From Candidatus Poribacteria bacterium (GTDB lineage Bacteria; Poribacteria; WGA-4E; WGA-3G), in NCBI GenBank assembly GCA_022819945.1, contig JAJEGI010000092.1, positions 1 through 37,249 of the forward strand: a DNA stretch of 37,249 bases, read 5' to 3'. A program made the translations under genes and the position numbers. The notes under the pieces were generated by a model that had not been told where the DNA came from, searched no databases, and worked only from the letters and a program-made list of their open reading frames with translations. Below, piece after piece: positions 7,712-14,837 of the stretch. The first letter of the stretch is position 1. Every line of letters starts with the position of its first letter.

Positions 7712-8653
7712 TTATCCTATTGTAGAAGCAATGAAAATGCGTCTTACGATACTCAGTTTCGGCACATCAAGGATAGTTTCTACCTGATAACCGTGGTCGT
7801 TTAAGGGCTTACTGAGATCCCGGAGATCAATGAACGCTGCTTTTCGGGTGCATGTGCGTAAATTCGCTAAAATCTCTGCGTCCTGAAAGTTATCTTTGGT
7901 GAGATTGATGCCGTAAGGGAGATCGGTTGCAATCGCATCAAACTGCCCATGAACTTGCCGGGCATCGTCTAATGCGACATCCGCAGTGAGTCCAAAATGT
8001 CGAAGATTCTTCGTCGTTGCGCCAACCATCCGTGGATTGATGTCGTATCCGACTGCCCGGATGCCGCTATGTGCCGCGGACATCACTATTGTACCGGTCC
8101 CACAGCACGGGTCGAGTAAGGAATCTCCGGGGTGTGCTACTAAATTAACGAGCACACGTGCAAGTCTTGACGGCAGCGAACTCGACGTTACGTGCGGACG
8201 TTTGTCGTGCGCGAGCCATATATTATCAGATTCAGAGAGGCGGGGTCCGAACCAGACCTTCTCATCTGTGACCACTGCCAGAAAGGTAATCTTTGGTTGC
8301 GTTAGGTTCGCCTTCCCGTCGATGATACTGCCGATGTCCCGTGCGAGTTCCATAGAGTTTAGCTTGAGGTTACGAGGTTTTTTCACGACAGATACGCGAA
8401 AATCATCAGCATATAAGCGCGCCGCCCGAAGGTTCGCATAGAGTTCAGTAAGACTGGTCGTTTCAAAAAGAACTTTACTACAACTTTTCAGATACGCGCC
8501 TCGATGCACGTCAACGCACCGTTCTGAAATGGCGATGCCGTGCTCGTTTGGCACAGATCCTGTCAGAGCCATACACTCGGCAGCGACTAATTCTGTAAGT
8601 CGATCCGGAATTGCTGTAAGGTAAAAGTATGTAGGTTTTGCTTGCAACCCCAT
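7712..8653 (-). CDS. Trm11/Trm-G10-like class I RNA methyltransferase
   Basis: The 313-aa protein has an N-terminal region of about 130 residues resembling the THUMP-containing half of archaeal tRNA (guanine-10-N2) methyltransferases, then KRPHVTSSSLPSRLARVLVNL. The Rossmann domain has the SAM-binding DPCCGTGT (181-188), GYDINPRM and the catalytic-type TDLPYG (243-248), which corresponds to the (D/N)PPY motif of N2-guanine methyltransferases. Trm11-type enzymes are typical of archaea and eukaryotes and less common in bacteria. The precise target is inferred. The gene is convergent with the GcvH-like gene (8 nt apart), and its promoter at 8699-8727 has a perfect TATAAT. Confidence 0.75.
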   Translation of the reverse strand: MGLQAKPTYFYLTAIPDRLTELVAAECMALTGSVPNEHGIAISERCVDVHRGAYLKSCSKVLFETTSLTELYANLRAARLYADDFRVSVVKKPRNLKLNSMELARDIGSIIDGKANLTQPKITFLAVVTDEKVWFGPRLSESDNIWLAHDKRPHVTSSSLPSRLARVLVNLVAHPGDSLLDPCCGTGTIVMSAAHSGIRAVGYDINPRMVGATTKNLRHFGLTADVALDDARQVHGQFDAIATDLPYGINLTKDNFQDAEILANLRTCTRKAAFIDLRDLSKPLNDHGYQVETILDVPKLSIVRRIFIASTIG

Positions 8654-8698
8654 CGTATTGTAATTACTCCGAAATAAGTGTTAATTTAATTAATCTTT

Positions 8699-8727
8699 AT
8701 TATAGCACTCGAAAAAGAAAACCGCAA
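8699..8727 (-). promoter_or_regulatory. Sigma70-like promoter of the Trm11-like gene
   Basis: On the minus strand TTGCGG (complement of 8722-8727) and a perfect TATAAT (complement of 8699-8704) are 17 nt apart, 46 nt upstream of the methyltransferase ATG. The same 96-nt spacer must also contain the start signals for mqnD on the plus strand, where I find no convincing promoter. Confidence 0.6.
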
Positions 8728-8749
8728 TCAGATACTCAGAAGGGACACT

Positions 8750-9589
8750 ATGTCACAGACAGAAAAAATTCGGATTGGGCACAGCCCAGACTCCGATGAT
8801 GCTTTTATGTTCTATGCGCTTGCGAAAGGGCTAATTCCAACGAATCCGTTTGAGATCGTTCATGTCATTGAAGATATTGAGACCTTAAATCAACGCGCGC
8901 TCAACGCTGAACTTGAGGTCACAGCGATCTCAGTTCATGCTTACGCTTATGTTGCAGAAGATTACGCGCTCATGCCTTGCGGTGCAAGCATCGGTGACCG
9001 TTATGGGCCGCTTGTTGTCTCCAAAACACCGATGGATACCCTTGAAGGTAAACGCATCGCTATCCCCGGCAAAATGACAACGGCTTACCTTACACTGAGC
9101 CTCTTCCAACCCAACTTTGAAGCAGAAACCCGACCATTTGATAAGATATTAGCGGCTGTCCAACAGGACGAAGTAGACGCTGGCCTCATTATTCATGAAG
9201 GACAACTGACCTATGCGCGAGAAGGACTTCACAAAGTTATTGATTTAGGAGAATGGTGGTATGAAGAGACAGGACTTCCGTTGCCCCTCGGCGCGAACGT
9301 CATCCGCCGAAACCTCGGCCCCGAAGCCATACATAAGGTAACTTCTCTGCTCAAACAGAGCATTCAGTATTCACTTGACCATCGAGTGCGCGGATTAGAA
9401 TACGCTATGACCTACGCGCGTGATATGGAGACCGAACTCGCCGACAAATTTGTCGGGATGTATGTCAATGATTACACACTTGATTACGGGGATAAGGGTA
9501 GAGCAGGTGTGCGTGAATTGCTGCATCGCGGTAACGCTGCAGGGATAATTCCGCATCGTGTAGATGCTGATTTTGTTACACTCGAATAG
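8750..9589 (+). CDS. mqnD: MqnD-like 1,4-dihydroxy-6-naphthoate synthase (futalosine menaquinone pathway)
   Basis: The 279-aa protein belongs to the MqnA/MqnD family, which has a periplasmic-binding-protein fold but acts in the cytoplasm. MqnD converts cyclic dehypoxanthine futalosine to 1,4-dihydroxy-6-naphthoate in menaquinone synthesis. The signature SPDSDDAFMFYAL (12-24) corresponds to the SPCPNDTF motif of the family. It is followed by DIETLNQRAL, EVTAISVHAYAY, the GPLVVSK block and DAGLIIHEGQLTY, as in MqnD. Other mqn genes are not in the window. The ATG at 8750 has GAAGGGA just upstream. Some members with SPDSDDAF are annotated only as substrate-binding-like, so the exact reaction is inferred. 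Confidence 0.75.
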   Translation: MSQTEKIRIGHSPDSDDAFMFYALAKGLIPTNPFEIVHVIEDIETLNQRALNAELEVTAISVHAYAYVAEDYALMPCGASIGDRYGPLVVSKTPMDTLEGKRIAIPGKMTTAYLTLSLFQPNFEAETRPFDKILAAVQQDEVDAGLIIHEGQLTYAREGLHKVIDLGEWWYEETGLPLPLGANVIRRNLGPEAIHKVTSLLKQSIQYSLDHRVRGLEYAMTYARDMETELADKFVGMYVNDYTLDYGDKGRAGVRELLHRGNAAGIIPHRVDADFVTLE

Positions 9590-9610
9590 TTTCTAACGCT
9601 GTTCACGCAC

Positions 9611-9639
9611 GACGAAGTTAAAAATTCGTCTTATATTTT
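9611..9639 (+). terminator. Possible weak intrinsic terminator after mqnD
   Basis: GACGAA (9611-9616) pairs with TTCGTC (9625-9630) around an 8-nt A-rich loop and is followed by TTATATTTT. The stem is only 6 bp, so termination is likely partial. The small gene at 9652 would start just after it. Confidence 0.4.
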
Positions 9640-9651
9640 CTATCAAAAAAC

Positions 9652-9876
9652 ATGGATATCAAACGCCGCAGATATTTCCTTTTAGAAGATGGTGATGGTA
9701 AGCAACTCGCGAACGGAGTGTTATATGATGAGGGAAATGTGCAAGTGTTGTGGCGAGTAGATCGTGGTTACACAGCAGAACAGTACGCGTCCCTCAATCT
9801 TATATTAGATTTGATGCCTGGGATTACAGTATTACGCTTTGAAAACCCTGAAGCGGAATCAGGAGACGGCAGATAA
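9652..9876 (+). CDS. Small hypothetical protein (74 aa)
   Basis: The frame starts at ATG 9652 and encodes a compact beta-rich protein: RRRYFLLEDGDGKQLANGVL, then EGNVQVLWRVDRGYTAEQYA, a LNLILDLMPG segment and VLRFEN at the end. The pattern resembles small proteins from planctomycetes and actinobacteria of the type RRFFL...GVxFxDGxVxLRW, but I cannot name a family. No Shine-Dalgarno sequence is visible upstream. Composition and codon use match the neighbours, and it is the only open frame that fits the gap between mqnD and the convergent beta-propeller gene. Confidence 0.55.
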   Translation: MDIKRRRYFLLEDGDGKQLANGVLYDEGNVQVLWRVDRGYTAEQYASLNLILDLMPGITVLRFENPEAESGDGR

Positions 9877-9922
9877 CCACGGTAAGTTAGGGGAAACTGA
9901 CTCAGAAGGAATCCATATCTTT

Positions 9923-10795
9923 TTACCGGAGCCGCCGATCCCCCAATTTAATAATCTCTCCACTTTCTTGGGCGATGTACATATAGCCAAGACCATCTAA
10001 TGTTACACCCTCTTGCTCATCACCGGGCAAGAGGTATTTACTTAATATTGTACCTCCCCGCTTCATTTCGACTAAGAGATTCGTTGTATCACTGATTAGC
10101 ACCAGTACATCGTCTTGAGCGTCGTAAGCAAGTCCAGAAATGTCAATAAAGTTCATCTTATAAGCGTTAATGATAGTGCCTTCTGACCGCCTCGCGGTCT
10201 CGCTGCGAAGCGGTAGGACGACTTCACAGACAACCGAAGGCTCATCCTTTGCTTTAAGGCTAAAGGATTGATTGCCGATCCAAAAAGTGCCTCCCTCAGG
10301 ATGTGAAGCATCAGGCACAAAAACGATTGCCTCGATTCCCATACCGCCTTTTCTCAGGAGTTGTTCTCCTTTAAAATTTCTGTCGATTCGGAACTCCCTT
10401 TTAATCGTGAGTGTTTCGGGTTCAAGTTCCACGACTGCTTCAGCGTCTTCGACCGCAGCATACAGCAAACCTGTCTCAGGGTCCATCGTAATTCCTTCGA
10501 TGTCAAGTTCGTTTAATCCTTTGGCTTGGATAAGCGTTCCCTGTGGATTGAGTTCGTAGACGTTGCCTGAATCATCAGCAATGAACAGACTCCGTCGAGT
10601 TGGATGATAGGTAATACCTGAGGGTTCTGCTATTTGCTCTTTTGTAATATTCCCCATCCAGTTATAAGGAAGGGCTATTGGGCGCGATTCAGCTGTCCGT
10701 TGCGTTGCAGACTCCTCTATCTGTATTAAGGAGTAGAGGAGCAATCCACTGATACTTATGAATAAAATGACGAGGAGCACTCTTTTGTAAGACAT
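9923..10795 (-). CDS. SdiA-regulated (YjiK-like) membrane-anchored beta-propeller protein
   Basis: I chose ATG 10795 because GGAGG lies 7 nt upstream; the frame extends 13 codons further without a ribosome-binding site. The 290-aa protein has an N-terminal hydrophobic anchor (about 5-24, VLLVILFISISGLLLYSL). The rest matches the SdiA-regulated/YjiK domain, a phytase-like propeller: EPSGITYHPTRRSLFIADD, LDIEGITMDPETGLLYAAVE, GIEAIVF, FIDISGLAYDAQDDVLVLIS and EQEGVTLDGLGYMYIAQESG. Known relatives are secreted or anchored proteins without a settled function. It is transcribed divergently from the crystallin-fusion gene; the two promoters are back to back. Confidence 0.8.
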   Translation of the reverse strand: MSYKRVLLVILFISISGLLLYSLIQIEESATQRTAESRPIALPYNWMGNITKEQIAEPSGITYHPTRRSLFIADDSGNVYELNPQGTLIQAKGLNELDIEGITMDPETGLLYAAVEDAEAVVELEPETLTIKREFRIDRNFKGEQLLRKGGMGIEAIVFVPDASHPEGGTFWIGNQSFSLKAKDEPSVVCEVVLPLRSETARRSEGTIINAYKMNFIDISGLAYDAQDDVLVLISDTTNLLVEMKRGGTILSKYLLPGDEQEGVTLDGLGYMYIAQESGEIIKLGDRRLR

Positions 10796-10848
10796 CAGGG
10801 TTCCTCCACGTACGATTTGAAAGGCGAACCTCACAATATTTTATTTCT

Positions 10849-10877
10849 ACTATATCATATTCTTCTGGATAAATCAA
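10849..10877 (-). promoter_or_regulatory. Sigma70-like promoter of the SdiA-regulated-type gene
   Basis: On the minus strand TTGATT (complement of 10872-10877) and TATAGT (complement of 10849-10854) are 17 nt apart and 54 nt upstream of the ATG. An overlapping TATGAT could also act as a -10 element. Confidence 0.5.
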
Positions 10878-10904
10878 GAAAAAATGGAAAATTTTACGTT
10901 TTCC

Positions 10905-10934
10905 TTGACAGAGCATCTCAGCTAATGGTATTAT
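10905..10934 (+). promoter_or_regulatory. Sigma70-like promoter of the crystallin-fusion gene
   Basis: A perfect TTGACA (10905-10910) and TATTAT (10929-10934) are 18 nt apart, 53 nt upstream of ATG 10987. It lies 28 nt from the -35 box of the divergent promoter, so a regulator binding between them could affect both genes. Confidence 0.6.
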
Positions 10935-10986
10935 ATTTTAACTTGCAATCACGTTGTAAGTCACGCCTGAAAACAAGGAGCGGGTT

Positions 10987-12402
10987 ATGACCAACATGCC
11001 GAGACTGGTCGTTGAAGTCTTTGAACATGTAAATTTTCGAGGACGCAAATTGACGCTGATTGAATCGGTACCGAACACCGGGATAATCGGGGCACAAGAT
11101 ATTATCTCTTCGATCAAGATTTACAAGGGACCGGGATTCAACGCGTCGCCAAACTACAAAGCCATTTTCCACGAGCATGAGAATTATCGGGGACGCCGGT
11201 TGGTTCTTGCCCCTGGATTTTATCCAAATATCCATGACATCCCCTACAATTTCGGAGATGCAATCACGGCTATCAGCTTCAGCCCGTCCGCGCACCCGAC
11301 TCCACCTGAGTACGGGGCTGTTCCGGTTATCATTGAAGTCTTTCGAGACGTAGACTATAGCGGCCAACGGAGCGTCATTATGCGCGATGTCAGTTCCGTA
11401 TTTGAGATCGGCATGAACGATACGATTTCCTCGATTCGCATCCAACGCGGTCCGAGTTTCCCATTCAGTGGATGCCATGTTATTTTCTATGAGCATGTCA
11501 ATTTTGAAGGGCGACGGTTGAACTTAAGTTTGAACTCGCGAGAATTTCAATTGGGACTTCGGAACCTCAGAACGCTTCCACATTCGCAATCATTTTCAGA
11601 CATCATCTCTTCTATAAAGATTGTGCCGTTAGGGGTATTCCGAGTTTTGATTGTTGTCGGTGACAATATGACGAGTGAACCTGAAGTGTTGGAATCGCTG
11701 ACGACAGTTGAAGGACTGGAATTCCAATTTACAACCGTACACATCAATGACAACCCCGAAAACCGCGGTGACCCTAACAATGCAATCAAGCTTTCAAGCG
11801 TTACGCTCTCAGACTACGACATCATTTGGTTCACATGGTTTGCTACGGGACATGACGGTGAATATTTTCTTGAGGATGCTGATGAGGCAATTCAGGAATT
11901 TGTCCGAAAAGGTGGGGTTGTCTGGGCTTCCGCAATGGATAACAATATTACACCGCCTGACGGTGTGCATAACTCTGAGCCTCAGTGGCGTGGGGATTGG
12001 CTGCCTGTTAATAGACATCCGATTCGTGTGACTAATTCTAACGACGTCAATGTCAATGTCACCGATGATGGACAGAAAACCGGCATGTTTACTTGGCCTC
12101 ACAAAGTTAATGTGGATACTTTGATAACTGATGATCACTGGGTGACAGATGATCGGAGTTACCGGAAACTGGCAGTCAGAGAGGATAACGGTGACGCTGT
12201 CAGCGTGCAGTTGCAATGGGGTGAAGGGTATTATGTCGCTTTTGCTGTCGATACCCGTGACGCGCATCGCACCACCCTAGCGAGACCTCTCATTGAAAAT
12301 GCGCTATGCTACTTAGCAAACCTCGCGTGGCAGACATCTCCACGTCAACCGCTCAAAGGGCGATACCGGACGAACCTCAGCGACGGGGAGATCTTTCGGT
12401 AA
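10987..12402 (+). CDS. Beta/gamma-crystallin domains fused to a ThuA/glutamine amidotransferase-like domain
   Basis: The 471-aa protein has four Greek-key motifs of the beta/gamma-crystallin type, at about 7-46, 57-99, 113-153 and 163-212. Each has the pattern (V/I)FxxxxFxGR, for example VFEHVNFRGR, FHEHENYRGR and FYEHVNFEGR, and ends in a calcium-loop-like stretch (QDIISSI, GDAITAI, NDTISSI, SDIISSI) matching the (N/D)(N/D)xx(S/T)S calcium motif fully or in part. Residues about 217-456 form a class I amidotransferase/ThuA-like domain: FRVLIVVGDN, SDYDIIWFTWFATG, EAIQEFVRKGGVVWASAMD and WGEGYYVAFAVD. No catalytic Cys nucleophile is visible, so this part is probably not an amidotransferase. 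No signal peptide is seen. ATG 10987 follows AAGGAG. The role is unknown; calcium-dependent structural binding is inferred. Confidence 0.75.
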   Translation: MTNMPRLVVEVFEHVNFRGRKLTLIESVPNTGIIGAQDIISSIKIYKGPGFNASPNYKAIFHEHENYRGRRLVLAPGFYPNIHDIPYNFGDAITAISFSPSAHPTPPEYGAVPVIIEVFRDVDYSGQRSVIMRDVSSVFEIGMNDTISSIRIQRGPSFPFSGCHVIFYEHVNFEGRRLNLSLNSREFQLGLRNLRTLPHSQSFSDIISSIKIVPLGVFRVLIVVGDNMTSEPEVLESLTTVEGLEFQFTTVHINDNPENRGDPNNAIKLSSVTLSDYDIIWFTWFATGHDGEYFLEDADEAIQEFVRKGGVVWASAMDNNITPPDGVHNSEPQWRGDWLPVNRHPIRVTNSNDVNVNVTDDGQKTGMFTWPHKVNVDTLITDDHWVTDDRSYRKLAVREDNGDAVSVQLQWGEGYYVAFAVDTRDAHRTTLARPLIENALCYLANLAWQTSPRQPLKGRYRTNLSDGEIFR

Positions 12403-12451
12403 AATTTAGGCGCGCTTGTGCCTTCGTGCTATCATCCTATAGGAGAATTGA

Positions 12452-14752
12452 ATGCGTTTCATAGCTGTTATCGTCTTCTTAATTGTTGTGGCAATCGCCG
12501 TCGGCTGGTTCGCCTTTGGACAAATGGACCGGTTCGGGCAGAGTGCTGTAATGAAATGGTCATCATTTGTTCTGATCATATTGCTCGCTATTTTGGCTGC
12601 CTTTGCTGCTGCAGTTATACGCTACCGGATACCAAAAGCCGATGTCGCACTCGTGCGGACAGGTGGTTCAAGAGAAAAGATCAATATTACCAAAGGGCTC
12701 TGGGTTAACACCATCATCCATGAAATTAAGGAAATCTCTCTGAACACAATGCGGATTGAGGTAATTCGAGAGGGCGCGGAGGCTTTGATTACCTATGACT
12801 TCAACCGCGGCGATGTCGAAGTCGTTTTTTACCTTAAAGTTGAACCTGATCCAGATGATGTTTTACGCGCCGCGCAAGCACTCGGTGATAAATCCATGAC
12901 CCCGGAGACAGTGCGTGAACTCATTGAACCTAAACTCGAAGGTGCTTTGCGAAGTGTCGCAGCCGAAAGTGAAATCCAAGACCTTCTTCAGAAACGCCAA
13001 GAATTCGCGGATAAAGTTCAAGAGGCGTGCGGTGAAGATTTAGAAATCCAAAACGGGTTGACGCTTGAGACCGTCTCAATTATCCGCGTAGACCAAACGC
13101 CTGTTGAGACACTTGACGCTGAAAACCGATTTGATGCTGTCGGTATCCGTGAGATTACAGAAATTACTGCTGAGCAAGAACGGGAAAAAGTGGACATCGT
13201 CCAACGCAAAGAGGTTGCGATCGTCCAAATCGAAGTTGCTGCCCGAATAGAAAAACTCGAAGCAGAACAGGAGCAAGCGTGGGCAGAATCGGATCAACAG
13301 AAAAATATCGCAATCTATGCTGCAGAACGGGAAGCGGAAACCCTGAAGTTCCAATTTGAGATGGAACAAAGTGTGCAAGAGCGTGAATACGAGATGAAGC
13401 AAGAGGTCGAGCGCGCACGGATTGCACAAGAACAGGTCGTCCAAGAACGTGAAATTGAGATGAATCGGGATGTTGAAGTCGCTCGGGTCCAACAGGAACA
13501 AATCGTTGCCGAACGTGAGATTGAGAAGAACCTCATTGTTGAAACACAACAGATTGAGCAATCAAGAGTTGTCCAACTCGCTGAAATTGATCAGTATCTC
13601 GCTGTCCAGTTACAGAAGATTGAGCAGGAGCAGGCGATTGAGGTTCGTGAGATAGAGAAAGTATTGACGGTCGAGAAAGCGCGTATCGCCCAAGAAGAGG
13701 GTGTAATGCTCCGAGATATTGAGCGTGAGTTGCTCGTGCAGACCGAACGCTTCGCACAAGAACAACAGGTCCAAGAACGTGAGATTGAGAAGAACCTCGT
13801 CGTCGAAACCGCTCAGATTAATCAGCTACGACAGGTAGAACTCGCTGAAGTTGCAAAAATGCTGTCAGTGGAGTTGGCGCGTCTTGCGCAAGAACAACAG
13901 GTAGAGGTCCGTGAGTTAGAAAAAGTGCTGGCGGTCGAGAAGGCACGCATTGCCCAAGAAGAGGGTGTAATGCTCCGAGATATTGAGCGTGAGTTGCTCG
14001 TGCAGACCGAACGCTTCGCGCAAGAACAGCAGGTCCAAGAACGTGAGATTGAGAAGAACCTCGTCGTCGAAACCGCTCAAATCGGCCAGATGCGTCAGGT
14101 GGAACTCGCTGAAATTGCAAAAATGTTGAATGTGGAGCAGTCTCGTATCGGACAGGAATTGCGTGTTATGTTAACCGATGAAGATCGGAAAATAGAAGTT
14201 GCCAATAAACAGCAGGTGACCGCACTCGCAGAAAAAGAGAAGTTGCTCGCGGAAGCCGAGCGTATGGGTGCCGAAGTGAATGTAACAGCCACGGAAGAGG
14301 TGATGTCGGCGGAGTGGCAGCGTGAAGTTGCAATCATCGGTGCTGAAGCACAAGCACAGCCGATTGAACGTCTCGCTGATGCCGTACTCGCCGAAGCCCG
14401 GGCGAAAGCACAAGGCGAAATGGCAGAATACGAAGCGCGGAATGTCGCTGAACAACGCGTCCTTGTCCAGGAGGCGATCTTAGAACTCATTAACGATGCG
14501 GATGATATTATTGAGCAACTGATGAAGCCGGTTGAGAAAATCGATAGTATTAAGATTCTGGATATGGGCAACACTGATGGTCAAGGTGGAATCAACCGCA
14601 GCAGTATGGGCAGACTCGCAAATGCTTTGCTTGATACGGGTGCTATCTCTCCAATGCTTAAGGAGTTGTTTAACTTTGCGGATGTAGATGCCCAACAGAT
14701 TACCGATAAGATTGCTGAATATCTGGCGGATCTTGTGAATCGTCCGAACTGA
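12452..14752 (+). CDS. Flotillin-like SPFH-domain protein with giant hendecad-repeat coiled coil
   Basis: The 766-aa membrane protein starts at ATG 12452 behind AGGAGA. Two hydrophobic helices (about 3-23 and 36-58) are followed by an SPFH/Band 7 domain (about 60-235: ADVALVRTGGSREKINI, RIEVIREGAEALITYD, VEVVFYLKVEPDPDDVLRAA and LEIQNGLTLETVSI). After a Glu/Gln-rich linker, residues 301-575 are 25 consecutive 11-residue repeats, mostly alternating RIAQEQxVxxR and EIEKxLxVExA types. An Ala/Glu-rich flotillin-type segment (AEAERMGAEVNV, EAQAQPIERLADAVLAEARA) and a globular tail follow. Flotillins and YqiK organise membrane microdomains, and this one probably oligomerises through the coil. It lies 49 nt after the crystallin fusion gene and 85 nt before the zinc-finger gene. 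Confidence 0.85.
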   Translation: MRFIAVIVFLIVVAIAVGWFAFGQMDRFGQSAVMKWSSFVLIILLAILAAFAAAVIRYRIPKADVALVRTGGSREKINITKGLWVNTIIHEIKEISLNTMRIEVIREGAEALITYDFNRGDVEVVFYLKVEPDPDDVLRAAQALGDKSMTPETVRELIEPKLEGALRSVAAESEIQDLLQKRQEFADKVQEACGEDLEIQNGLTLETVSIIRVDQTPVETLDAENRFDAVGIREITEITAEQEREKVDIVQRKEVAIVQIEVAARIEKLEAEQEQAWAESDQQKNIAIYAAEREAETLKFQFEMEQSVQEREYEMKQEVERARIAQEQVVQEREIEMNRDVEVARVQQEQIVAEREIEKNLIVETQQIEQSRVVQLAEIDQYLAVQLQKIEQEQAIEVREIEKVLTVEKARIAQEEGVMLRDIERELLVQTERFAQEQQVQEREIEKNLVVETAQINQLRQVELAEVAKMLSVELARLAQEQQVEVRELEKVLAVEKARIAQEEGVMLRDIERELLVQTERFAQEQQVQEREIEKNLVVETAQIGQMRQVELAEIAKMLNVEQSRIGQELRVMLTDEDRKIEVANKQQVTALAEKEKLLAEAERMGAEVNVTATEEVMSAEWQREVAIIGAEAQAQPIERLADAVLAEARAKAQGEMAEYEARNVAEQRVLVQEAILELINDADDIIEQLMKPVEKIDSIKILDMGNTDGQGGINRSSMGRLANALLDTGAISPMLKELFNFADVDAQQITDKIAEYLADLVNRPN
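13688..14215 (+). repeat. Two in-frame 264-nt tandem DNA units inside the SPFH gene
   Basis: Positions 13688-13951 and 13952-14215 are tandem copies with a 264-nt period (88 codons, eight 11-residue repeats). The first 68 nt of each are identical; after two single mismatches there is another identical run of 50 nt, and then similarity decays. Fifty residues (407-456 and 495-544) are identical. This is a recent duplication, or one kept alike by gene conversion, within an older repeat array. Confidence 0.85.
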
Positions 14753-14837
14753 TTGCTTCCGTGTCCCAACAGTGTGAATGTATGATAGAATTTTTGGGCG
14801 CGCCTCTCAATCGCACCCGTTTTTCTGGGGAGAGAAC

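Noticed and set aside
13076..14574. Several long antisense open frames in the SPFH gene
   Set aside because: They arise because the repetitive Glu/Gln-rich codons have few stop codons in the antisense frames; they have no signals of their own.
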